Positions 19,930-31,700 of a stretch of DNA of 64,000 nucleotides are shown here, one piece after another (position 1 is the stretch's first letter; each line of letters opens with the position of its first letter). The translations under genes and the position numbers were made by a program. Under the pieces are notes generated by a model that was given only the letters and a program-made list of their open reading frames with translations, made no database searches and was not told where the DNA came from. The stretch spans positions 62,001 through 126,000 of the forward strand of contig SMOI01000021.1 in the NCBI GenBank assembly GCA_008000375.1. Reading direction: 5' to 3'. The stretch comes from Poteriospumella lacustris. Lineage: Eukaryota; Sar; Chrysophyceae; Chromulinales; Dinobryaceae.

Positions 19930-22188
19930 TCACTCAAACTCGAAGTAGCCCACGTCCTGCTCGTAGTCCTCTCGACCAAACGATCGCCAAAACTCGCATT
20001 CCAGCCGCTTCAGAGAGTCGCATAAGTCGTGCACCTCGTGCACTGCTGTCGGGGCGGTGGGAAGCCGCAGACTGTCGGTGTCGTTGACGACCAGCAGCTG
20101 CGTGATTCTCTCCTCCCACCGCTGGATAGACGCGAAAACGTGCTGATCGACAGGCTCCTGATCGATCGTCTGCCGTCTCGCCGCCAAGAAGTTCTCCACC
20201 GACTGCGACGCCTGGACAAGCCGCGTATCCCTCTCGCGCGGCCCTTCGGCGGGAGGGTCGGGAGACGGACTGCGCAAGGTCCTCGCTGATGAAGGGTAAA
20301 CATAATCGCCATGCGGGCGCCAATCGACAGCCTCGCTACGGCCGTCACCGTCCTGCGCCCCAAACGCTTCCACCGACTGGGCGGGAGACTGTCCAACAGG
20401 CCGCAACGGCGCAGTGCCAATTGACAGTCGAACGTCGCGCGACGCAACGCTCGCGTCCACTGAGCTGGCGAAGATATCACTGTGAGGCTCGCCACTCTCT
20501 TGAGCGAGCAGGACACTTTGTGGCACTGGCACAGGACGCGCATGGGGCAGAAGGGCGCCGTCTGCATCTGACGAACGAACTCCCCAGCGATCGCTCGATG
20601 GACTCTCCGCAGCATGAACTGACTTGATGGAGCGTCGACTGGGCGTTTCAGATGGTTCGCTGTGTCCGCCATCGATGACACCGTCAACGATGGAGCGCTG
20701 AAGACCAAACGACGAAGACCGGGCGGACGCAGCTGCGGTGGCCGAGCTTCTGGAGGGAGCCACCAGCGACGGCGACGAAGGCAGCGACGTTTGCCAGGGA
20801 TTTCGTTCTTGCGTGCGAAGCAACTGCTGCACTAATTCCCATTCGTTGGTCGCTTCGGCATCCCGCAAGTCTTTCGAATCCAACGGCGGCCTTCGCGGCG
20901 TCGCTTTGGCTTCTGCCTCATTGGCGGCTTTTGCAGCTGACTGGTGAAGGTTGTGCTCTGACGTTGCAGGACGCTGGCGACTCGAGCTCGAGATTGGCGA
21001 AGCGATGGGGTGGGGATCGGCGTGAGGTAGGCCGCGTCCACTGTCGTTGTAGAACGCCTCTTTCGCAGGTGACGCTGCGCCGCCCCATGGATTGGAGAGA
21101 TCTCGGTCAGGAGGCTTCTCCTGTGAGACCTGGTGACTGTAGGAAACGCGCGCACGATCGTTGCTGCCATTCATTGGATACGACTTAGCATCGTCCAATG
21201 ACCGCTCGGTGTGGGCGTCAACGGCTCCCAAGACAAGCAGCTCGTTGTCGTGGTCGTCATCGTCGTCGAATGGCACGATTTCATCCCGCCGGGGTGTTCG
21301 TTGCTTTTCTTCGGCCTTTTGCAGTGTTCCGTGCATCAGTTTGCCCCCAGCGCCCTTCGGATGGGGACCACGTTGCTCGACTGTCTTGCTCTCCGGAACC
21401 ACATGGGTTTCGTCTATCACTTGCGTGTTCGCGGCGATGGTCGAAGCCGTCAGCTGCTTCTTTACACCCAACACACCAATATCCATAGGTGCTGTCTGTG
21501 CAGCGCCTGCAGCTTTCCCCCGCGGCTTACCGGTGCCAGCCTGAGGCGGTTTGGATGGTGCGCTTGCTGCACCTTTGTCAACTTTCGCTGGCAATCCAAC
21601 CAGGTAGATTTCAGCTGCAACCCCGATCGGGAAGTCGAATGCAGCGGGAATCACAATGTCAGTCATTCTTGCTGACAGTGAAAATATTTTACGAACTTGG
21701 CACGTGGAATAGACGGTGAAGTGGTCCAGCGACGCGAAGGTACTTCGGAAGCAGACTCGGCAGAGCTCTTCCAAATTGATGACATACGTCACCCATAGGC
21801 TGTCGTACTCCTTCGGCCAAGCTATTCGCGCATGTAGTTCGTTCGCATCCCATCCTCGAAAGCTTGTGGAGAAATGAACGCGGTGATGCTGCCCCGTCGT
21901 CTCAGAGACGACGAGTTCCAAACTGAAACTCTTCCCTTTTGGAATGTTGAGCTGCAAGCAGAACCACGGCTGAACAATGCCAAGCGTCTTTGATGAAGAT
22001 GAAGGACATGATATGCTGGAAGAAACGCTAGTTTGGTCCAAAATTAAGCAATTGCCCTTAATGTATCGATCATAAACTTTACTGATTGCTGACTTGTTCT
22101 TCAATTCGAGGCTTCGAAGAGGATCGGTTCCCGTCGGCGAGAAAATCTCCACCCCGCCATCCCCTTTTTGAAAAGCCTTGGAAAACAT
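19930..22188 (-). CDS. CFAP20DC: CFAP20 domain-containing protein (CFAP20DC / C3orf67-like)
   Basis: 752 codons from the ATG at 22188, chosen because MFSKAFQKGDG aligns with the MFKNTFQSGF start of CFAP20; an upstream TTG is not used. Residues 1-200 form a CFAP20 (DUF667) domain: SLELKNKSAISKVYD, KTLGIVQPWFCLQLNIPKGKSFSLE (split here at family positions KTLGI and the beta-rich core), LWVTYVINLEEL and TVYSTCQVRKIF, matching CFAP20's core order. CFAP20 is an inner-junction protein of ciliary doublet microtubules. The other 550 residues are Ser/Pro/Arg-rich, acidic in places and probably disordered, as in animal CFAP20DC. It implies a cilium or flagellum in this organism. Confidence 0.85.
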   Translation of the reverse strand: MFSKAFQKGDGGVEIFSPTGTDPLRSLELKNKSAISKVYDRYIKGNCLILDQTSVSSSISCPSSSSKTLGIVQPWFCLQLNIPKGKSFSLELVVSETTGQHHRVHFSTSFRGWDANELHARIAWPKEYDSLWVTYVINLEELCRVCFRSTFASLDHFTVYSTCQVRKIFSLSARMTDIVIPAAFDFPIGVAAEIYLVGLPAKVDKGAASAPSKPPQAGTGKPRGKAAGAAQTAPMDIGVLGVKKQLTASTIAANTQVIDETHVVPESKTVEQRGPHPKGAGGKLMHGTLQKAEEKQRTPRRDEIVPFDDDDDHDNELLVLGAVDAHTERSLDDAKSYPMNGSNDRARVSYSHQVSQEKPPDRDLSNPWGGAASPAKEAFYNDSGRGLPHADPHPIASPISSSSRQRPATSEHNLHQSAAKAANEAEAKATPRRPPLDSKDLRDAEATNEWELVQQLLRTQERNPWQTSLPSSPSLVAPSRSSATAAASARSSSFGLQRSIVDGVIDGGHSEPSETPSRRSIKSVHAAESPSSDRWGVRSSDADGALLPHARPVPVPQSVLLAQESGEPHSDIFASSVDASVASRDVRLSIGTAPLRPVGQSPAQSVEAFGAQDGDGRSEAVDWRPHGDYVYPSSARTLRSPSPDPPAEGPRERDTRLVQASQSVENFLAARRQTIDQEPVDQHVFASIQRWEERITQLLVVNDTDSLRLPTAPTAVHEVHDLCDSLKRLECEFWRSFGREDYEQDVGYFEFE

Positions 22189-22711
22189 GACCAAAAGCTC
22201 GAATATATTCCTTCACGAACTGAAGGCAAACTACTCGAAACAGTGATTGCTGAGCATGGAGATCCAAGCAAAGGGGCAATCGTCGCACGGAAAAGTTACA
22301 CCGCATAAAGTCTATTTTCTGTTCTGGACAGGTTCATCCATCAACATGACGGTGGAAAGAAGAAGACTATTGAAAAGTGAATATCTTGAAACTGCCCGAA
22401 AACTCATTGGGACATCATCAAATGTGAAGTATGTGATTAGTAGTGATTACTCTAATGACAAAATGTATACAAGAATTCAACGATGGCATCGATGGCTGCG
22501 GCGTTGAAAAAATTCGCGTTTGGTGTGAAGCGAGGAGATGAGGATTCTTCACGGCATTGAAATCTAGAAATGGTGGTAGGTGCCAAAGGACATTTGTCTC
22601 ATTGATCAATCATTGCTATAAAGTGAACGAGTCTAGGCTTTCGTCTATTGCAGATTTTCTTCCTTGTTAATTTCTCGTCATTTCTGTTGGCGACGCTTGA
22701 ACTGGTAGAAA
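22189..22711. other. Divergent intergenic
   Basis: Promoter region between the CFAP20DC gene (minus) and the giant F-lectin/REJ gene (plus). An 86-codon open frame at 22247-22507 has no recognisable features and is not called. Confidence 0.4.
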
Positions 22712-25700
22712 ATGACCCCTGTGTTTTTCCAAACGTTCGCAGTTATCTTGCTCATTGTAAGCTTGATAAGGGTAGAGATGATAAGCTCCGACCCTTTGGA
22801 AGAGGCAGGTTGGTGCTCTTTATTTCATATCGCAACCCTCGCCCTTATCTTTGAATCATCGCCACGTTTCAACAGACAATATTTTCGAAGACGTTACTAT
22901 TGAGGCGCTTGACACTGTCCTAGGTACGAACGTTCCCATGTAGCAAAGTCGAACGATTGTTCATTTTTTCATTCCGCCTGAACAACTGCAACAGAATCGA
23001 AGAAAAATCTGGAAAACTGGAGAGTTGCATCACCCTACAACCAACGGTCCTCCAAGTTATCTGCTCAAGAAATCACCACGGAGCCGCTTCTTGCTCCAAC
23101 AGTATCTCCAACTTTTGAAAGCGAGTTTTCGGTTGCACCAACACCCTCGCCCACAAGCCCGATCGACATCTTTTCGTCACCGCCCTCCTTGACGCCAACT
23201 GCATCGCCTTCCACCATACCGCCGACGACTCCAACAATATCTCCAACTTTTGAAAGCGAATTTTCGGTCGCACCAACTCCCTCGCCCACGAGCCCGATCG
23301 ACATCATCTTTACGTCGCCGCCCACCTTGACGCCAACTGTCAGTCCGACGGCGACGGCGACGTACCTGGTGCGGTTCTACCAGGACGTTAGAAACTATGA
23401 ATCGACAACATGTGTGACGAACATCGCGGAGATCTATCTCTACGACAGCTGCAGCAGCACAACGCGTCTGTCGCCGTACCTGCTGGATGGGTCGGGGGAG
23501 TACTACATCTTCTCTTACTCGAACTGCTTCGATGGAGACACGAGCACGTTCTGCCATTCGGTCATTGACACCTGTCCGACGTACCTGGACATGTATGTGA
23601 CGGAGCCGGTGACGTCGATCACGATCATCAACCGCCAAGATGGCAGCCAAGAGCGTATGGTGGGTATGCAGGTGCTGTACTACTCGATTGCGGCGACGGG
23701 GGACCAGACGTTGCTGTACAGCAGCACGATCGAGGCGACGGCGACGAGCTACGAGCTGTCGGTGGGCTCGTGCTCGCCGACAGAGAGTCCGACGGGTACG
23801 CCGACGTCGACGACATCGCCGACGACGTCGCCGACGACCGTTCCGACGACGATTCCAACTGTACCCCCAACAGCACTGCCGTCCTACAGCCCGTCCGCAG
23901 CACCTACTTACAGTCCGACCGCGCTGCCCACGTACAGTCCAACAGCGACCCCGACGACGGCCCCGACCTGCAGCCCGACTGCGAACCCGACGGATATTCC
24001 AACCGCCGCGCCGACCTGGACGGTAACCAGCGTTCCGAGCGCGTCACCCTCAGTGGCTCCGTCCGCCACTCCGACGGTCATGCCGACTCCACTGCCGTCG
24101 GTGTCACCGACGTTCGGCCCCACAGCGTCACCGACTGCTACTCCGACTGTCAGTCCAACGCGAACTCCAACTGTGTCGCCGTCGTTGGTGCCGACTGATG
24201 CGCCAACCCCGGGCCCCACGGCGTCGGCGGTGACGTACCTGGTGCGGTTCTACCAGGACACCGTCAACGATGCCGAAAGCTCGTCATGCTTGACGAACAT
24301 CGCGGAGATCTATCTCTACGACAGCTGCAGCAGCACAACGCGTCTGTCGCCATACCTGCTTGATGGGTCGGGGGAGTACTACATCTTCTACTACTCAAAC
24401 TGCTTCGATGGAGACACGAGCACGTTTTGTGCCTCGATGTTCACGTGCCCAACGTACCTGGACATGTATGTGACGGAGCCGGTGGCGTCGATCACGATCG
24501 TTAATCGAGAAGATTGTTGCCAAGATCGCATGGTGGGTATGCAGGTGCTGTACTACTCGATTGCGGTGACGGGGGACCAGACGTTGCTGTACAGCAGCAC
24601 GATCGAGGCGACGGCGACGAGCTACGAGCTGTCGGTGGGCTCGTGCTCGCCGACAGAGAGTCCGACGGGTACGCCGACGTCGACGACATCGCCGACGACG
24701 TCGCCGACGACCGTTCCGACGACGATTCCAACTGTACCCCCAACAGCACTGCCGTCCTACAGCCCGTCCGCAGCACCTACTTACAGTCCGACCGCGCTGC
24801 CCACGTACAGTCCAACAGCGACCCCGACGACGGCCCCGACCTGCAGCCCGACTGCGAACCCGACGGATATTCCAACCGCCGCGCCGACCTGGACGGTAAC
24901 CAGCGTTCCGAGCGCGTCACCCTCAGTGGCTCCGTCCGCCACTCCGACGGTCATGCCGACTCCACTGCCGTCGGTGTCACCGACGTTCGGCCCCACAGCG
25001 TCACCGACTGCTACTCCGACTGTCAGTCCAACGCGAACTCCAACTGTGTCGCCGTCGTTGGTGCCGACTGATGCGCCAACCCCGGGCCCCACGGCGTCGG
25101 CGGTGACGTACCTGGTGCGGTTCTACCAGGACACCGTCAACGATGCCGAAAGCTCGTCATGCTTGACGAACATCGCGGAGATCTATCTCTACGACAGCTG
25201 CAGCAGCACAACGCGTCTGTCGCCATACCTGCTTGATGGGTCGGGGGAGTACTACATCTTCTACTACTCAAACTGCTTCGATGGAGACACGAGCACGTTT
25301 TGTGCCTCGATGTTCACGTGCCCAACGTACCTGGACATGTATGTGACGGAGCCGGTGGCGTCGATCACGATCGTTAATCGAGAAGATTGTTGCCAAGATC
25401 GCATGGTGGGTATGCAGGTGCTGTACTACTCGATTGCGGCGACGGGGGACCAGACGTTGCTGTACAGCAGCACGATCGAGGCGACGGCGACGAGCTACGA
25501 GCTGTCGGTGGGCTCGTGCTCGCCGACAGAGAGTCCGACGGGTACGCCGACGTCGACGACATCGCCGACGACGTCGCCGACGACCGTTCCGACGACGATT
25601 CCAACTGTACCCCCAACAGCACTGCCGTCCTACAGCCCGTCCGCAGCACCTACTTACAGTCCGACCGCGCTGCCCACGTACAGTCCAACAGCGACCCCGA

Positions 25701-28700
25701 CGACGGCCCCGACCTGCAGCCCGACTGCGAACCCGACGGATATTCCAACCGCCGCGCCGACCTGGACGGTAACCAGCGTTCCGAGCGCGTCACCCTCAGT
25801 GGCTCCGTCCGCCACTCCGACGGTCATGCCGACTCCACTGCCGTCGGTGTCACCGACGTTCGGCCCCACAGCGTCACCGACTGCTGCTCCGACTGTCAGT
25901 CCAACGCGAACTCCATCTGTGTCGCCGTCGTTGGTGCCGACTGATGCTCCGACCCCGGGCCCCACGGCATCGGTGACGTACCTGGTGCGGTTCTACAAGG
26001 ATACAATTAACTTAAGCACCAAGTGCCTGACGAACATTGCGGAGATCTATCTGTACGGCGACTCTGACACCACGACGCGTCTGTCGCCGTACCTGCTCGA
26101 CGGGTCGGGCTCGTATGAAAGTTTCTACTACTCGAACTGCTTCGATGGAGACACGAGCACGTTCTGCCATTCGGTCGTGAACATCTGCCCGACGTACCTG
26201 GACATGTATGTGACGGAGCCGGTGACGTCGATCACGATCATCAACCGTCAAGACTGCTGCCAAGATCGCATGGTGGGTATGCAGGTGCTGTACTACTCGA
26301 TTGCGGCGACGGGGGACCAGACGTTGCTGTACAGCAGCACGATCGAGGTGACGGCGACGAGCTACGAGCTGTCGGTTGTCACTTCTTCGCCGACTGTTGC
26401 TCCGACATCGCCTACAGTTGGTCCAACAACCGCACCTCCGTCGAACTTGCCGAGTTCCTCGCCTTCCACGTCTCCCACTGGAGTGCCAAGCGTGTGTCCG
26501 TCTTCTTCGCCGACAACGGTACCGACCGGTCGGCCATCGACGGAGCCGTCAGCGTCACCCTCCTCATTGCCGACAACCTTACCTTCCCGTGTCCCCTCGT
26601 CACAGCCGTCATCGGGGCCCACCACGCAGCCCACCAGACAGCCAACGTCGCTCCCCAGCAGTCGCCCTACCGTTCGTCCGACATTGTTCGTGCGCTCTCC
26701 GTTGGTGCTCAGTGCGACTCACAACGTGACGTCGACATCGGCCACGTTCACGGTCACTCTGGACCGCAACTGTCTTCTCAGCGGCATCGTCTACACCGGC
26801 GTGCAGAAGCTGGTCAACACCCACGTCGTCTACCCGACCAGTTTGACCACCTTCAAGGCCACCGCCATCCCGACATCTTACGCGGCGTCACAATCGACGG
26901 TTTCGGTGACCATCGACGGCTTGACTGCGCTGACCTCCTACGCGGTCTTCTTCCACGTGGACACGACCATTGGCCTGTCCAATTCGCTGTCCGAGCTGTG
27001 GAGTACGGCGTTGAACGTCACCACGGGGTGCTGCCGGACGATTGCGTTCACCTCGTACGCACCGTTCTACTTCGCGGACGCCACCAAGTACACCAAGGCC
27101 ACAACGGGCTCCGCCACCGCTTCAAACTACGCGATGTCGTATGCACTGGCCTCGGCTCCGTCGGAGAGTGTCCAAGTGGTCGCCAACGTCACGTTTGCCA
27201 ACGGGTCCGCCGTGCCGACGTCGTTGGTGTATGTGGTACCGGCCGTGACGAGTTTCAGCGCTTCTACGTCGACGCTGACCAGGACGATGCTCCTCTACAT
27301 CGCCTCCACGTCGTTGTCGGCGACGGTGCGCGTCAGTCTGTCGACTCTTGGCCCCAGCGCCGAGGAGTATGCCGGTGCGTCGGTTGAGACGGAGATCATC
27401 GGATCGACAGTCTACCCACCGGCCCCAGCGATGGCGAGTGCCGTCTTCTCGGAGAACGGCCTGCAGTTCTTCGTTCTGTACAGCGCGGCGACCAATCTGG
27501 CGGGTAAGTCGTTCCGCCAGACGTGGTCGTGCAGCCAGCTGTTCTCGTTTGCGAACGTGGCGAATGCCACCTGTGTCTGGCTCAACTACACGGCGGTGTC
27601 CATGCAGTACCCGTCGAGTGTCATGGCGGGCGTCAACGCGGGGGAGAACATCACCATGTTGAGCGGTCTGTTGCGCGCCTATTGCTACGACAACAGCACG
27701 TGCGCCAACTACACGACGGCGGCGCAGCAGTCGGTCGCGGTGAAGGTCCCGGCGGTGTCCGTTGTGCCGTCGGTGATTCTCAACTTCCCCGCGTATTTGG
27801 GGTCGTGTTCCTCGGACAACTTCACGATGAACGCCTGGCAGTCGACGGGCCACGGCGGACGGTTCTGGCGCCGGGTCAAATGGTCGATCTATCGAGAAGG
27901 GTGGGACCAGACGTCAGCGAAGGCGGTGCAGACGTATCTGCAGGCCCGCTACAACTCCACCGCCTCTCTGCAGGCCTCCATCGTAGTGCCTCGCAGCTAC
28001 CTGCTCGTGGGGAAGTACACCATCTCGTTGACGCTGACCAACTTCTTGGGGTCGTCGAGCACTGGCAGCAAGGTGCTGCAGGTGACTGCCGACGAGAGTC
28101 CGCCGTTGGTGTCGCTGGCAGGGTCGTCAGTGGTGCAGCTGAAAGCAGCGCAGGCGTTCTCGGCTTACAGCAGTGTGGAGTATTCGGCGTGCTTGCTGTC
28201 CTCGAAGGCGTCCCTCTCCACGGTCTACGCCTGGACGTTGCGCTTCGACAACGGGTCTGCGGTCCCGAATGCGGTGAGTTCCAGCCGGATCGTCTCGGTC
28301 TACTCGCTGCCGAAGAACACTCTCGCCGCCAGCACCGCCTATTCCCTGACGCTGGTGGTGAGTCTGTACCAAAATGGCAGCTTCGTGGGCAACGCGACTG
28401 CCGCACAGAGTATCGAAGTGCGGTCGGGCAGTGTCCGCGCGGTGCTGGACGGAGGCTCCGTGCGAACGGTGCCGTCGAACAGCAACATCACCCTGAGCGC
28501 CAGCAGGTCGTACGACGAAGACTCGGCGACTGAGGCGCTGTCCTTTGCGTGGTCATGCTCCGTGTCGTCGACGCTGGCGTACGGCGAGAACTGCACGTCG
28601 ATCCTGTCGCCCTGGACGGTGGCATCGAAGAAGGCCATCTACGGCGCAGCGTTGAACGCCAGTCTGACCTACCTGGTGACGGTGACCGCATCGTCGACCG

Positions 28701-31700
28701 ACGGTCGACAGTCGTCCGCGTCCGTGTCTGTGTCAGTCGCATCGGCTGGTACCGCAACGATCGCGTTGCGCATCTCCGACGACCCAGTGCACAGCAATCT
28801 GAACTTCTCGGTGAATGCCGTGACGACGAGCACGCAGCCGATGACGGTGACCTGGTCGCTGTTCATCGACGGCACCGAGCTGACGGACATCGACACGGAC
28901 TCTGCGATTTCGAAGACGTTCCCCTCGGGGTACTCTCTGCAGGGCATTTCGATCAACATCGCGCTGCATGGGGCGTCCTTCTCCGCGTCGAGTACCGTGG
29001 CCTTTGCCTTGACCTCGGTCAACACAGACACGTCGACGGTGGACGTGTCCACGAAGGCGGCGCGGCACGGCGGCGGTCTGTCGACGGCTGCCATATCGGT
29101 GTTGGACTCCACGGCCTCGACCTCGAGCTCCACTGGGTCGAGTTATGCGCAGGTGCAAGCCACCATTCACGCACCACCGCAGGGAGGTTCGCTGGCGGTG
29201 TCCCCTTCGTCTGGCGATGCGCTCTCGACCACGTTCACGGTCTTGACGGGCGGCTGGGTGGCCTACGACTCCTCGTCGTATCCGCTGACGTACCTGTTCA
29301 CCTATGAACAGTCCTCGTCCGTGCCCCCTCTGACGATCCAGTACTATAGCACGCTGAACCAAGCGCAGACCGTGCTGCCCGCGGGTCTGGATGCCGTTGC
29401 CAACGCGATCACCTTGCACGTGACGGCGCAGGACGTGTACTCGGCGACGTCGGAAGCGCTCACCGCCACGGTGGAAGTGCTGGCCAACGCCAACGCCAAC
29501 GTGACCGCGTACTTCGACGACAACTTCGCCACCGCTCTCAGCTCAGGTCAGCTCTACCAGGCGATTCAAGTGCTCAACAACGCCGCATCGTCGCTGAATA
29601 TCGCGAATTGTTCCCTGGCAACGCCGTCTTACTGCGCGAGTCTCAATCGCAGCCCGTGTGAATTACGGGCGCAGACCTGCGGGCTGTGCCTGACGGGCTA
29701 CACGGGCATCGCCAGTGAGTCGAACACTCGTTGCGTCAACAGCTCCGCGCTGGGAGACTACGGTGCCGTAGGGGCTGCGTGCTCATTGGACGACGACTGT
29801 CTCTACAGCCAGTGCGATGGCGGCGTCTGTACAGCGCCGACGAAAACGTGTCCATCGACGACGGATGACACCTGTTCTGGTCACGGGCAATGTGTGTTCG
29901 TGGATCTGTCAGGCCGGTCGGTGGAGGCGTCGTCCTGCACGATCTTGGACACATCGTGTCGTGCGAAGTGCTCCTGCGACTCCTCGTACGGCGGCGCGAG
30001 CTGCCAGTATTCGTCGGCCGAGCTTCTGGCGGTGAGCGGCCTGCGAGGTTCGCTGTGCAGCGGAGTCTCTTCGCTGAATACCCAGCTGGACCCCTCGTCG
30101 TCGACCCTGCAGACGCTGGCGGGCTCCATGTCGGTGTCGTATGCGGCCGACGAAGTGGTGGCGGACAGCGACTTCAGCAAGTGTCTGTCGGCGATGTCGA
30201 GCGTTTCTTCACTGGCGGCCGAGGGGTACCTGGGCAGCGCTGTGGACGCCAACTCGTTGCAGACAGCGACTGCTCTGGCGACGGTGTCGTCAAACCTCAT
30301 CGACAGTCCCTTGAATGTTACGGACAGCGATGCGGACGCGGTGGATGCGATGGTCGGCGACCTATCGGCCGGCGTGCTGGGCATCATGACGAACGGCCAG
30401 AGTCCCGTGGAGATTGTCACAGACAACGTTCGCATGCGGCTGTCGAAGGAGTACTCGCTGGACCTGGGCGCGTTGAGTCTGTCCCCGCCGTTGACGGCAG
30501 AAGAAGCCGCCTACGGTCGAGCCACGTCGCAGCTGCAGCTGTCGTCCGACTTCGATCCATCGAACTGCGACTCGGGCGATGGATACGCGGAGTTCGCGAC
30601 TGTGGGGTACGGCGCCAATCCGTACCCCAACTCCACTCGCCTGGACGCCTCGTTGCTGCGCTTCGCCAGTGGCAAGCAGACGGTGTCGTCCGGGTCGTCC
30701 TTCGTGGCCGACGGCAACTCGTCCGCGTCGAACACCTCGTACGCGTACTACGTGTCGCTGCCGTTCTACGAGAGCGTCACGCTGCCGACGAACATGACGA
30801 TGGAGGAGATCCTCGCCAGCGGCCGCAACTACAGCTTCCCCGAGTGCCGCGCCTACGACGGCAACACCTACCGCGTGTGCAGCGGCTGCGTGCCGTACAC
30901 GTACACGAGCGAGAACGTCACCTACGCCTGTCGAGACGTGACGCAGATCTGCGCCTTGTCGTCCGATCGCCGCCGTCGCCAGTTGAGCTGGATGGACTTG
31001 CAGGAGGAAGACGCGGGCGACGACGACTACTCGGCGACCGGGGGCAGTGCCTTCACGCTGCAGCAGTACGGAGCGATCTTCGTGGCGCTGGCCTCGGTGG
31101 TGGCGTCGGTGCTGTCGTCGAACCCGTTCGCCGTGTCGCTGCAGCAGGCCGTGCCGGTCATGTCGCTCATCCTGTCGCTCGTGGTGGTCATGGCGGCGGG
31201 AGGCAGCTATCTCGCGAAGGTGGACTTGGAGGAGTGGGATGCGCAGATGAAGGACCTCAAGCCACTGGGCGAGAAGCCGACCACCTCGAAGTTGGCCGCC
31301 ATGCCCATGACTGTGGCTCTGTCGGCAGCTGCCCCCACGAACAAGGGAAAAGGCGCCTTCGTCTGGTCGAACGAGGCGTCAGACGAGTCGCCCGCATCTG
31401 ACTGGACCAGCGATGCCGGCGAGATCGTGTCGATGCACGAGCAGCTGGACCATTTGGTGCCGGCGATCTTCCGCCAGAAGAGTCTGATGCGGTTCGTGCG
31501 GATGCTGTGGATCAACCACCCGTATCTGCAGATGTTCTGCCAGTATTCCTTCGCCGTGCCGCGCTTCGTGCGGTGGATGGTCTTGTTCAAGACGATCCTG
31601 CTGACCTTCTTCATCGACACGCTGTTCTTCCAGGTCTTCTACGCCAACGACGGCTCGTGTGACCTGCTGACGACCGAGTCGACGTGTCTGGCGAGCACCA

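Noticed and set aside
22247-22507. 86-codon plus-strand frame upstream of the giant receptor
   Set aside because: No recognised features, and it lies in the promoter region; coding status unsupported.
23363-25978. CRISPR-like array because of regular repeats
   Set aside because: Units are 873 bp, coding and in frame within a eukaryotic gene; no short direct repeats with unique spacers.
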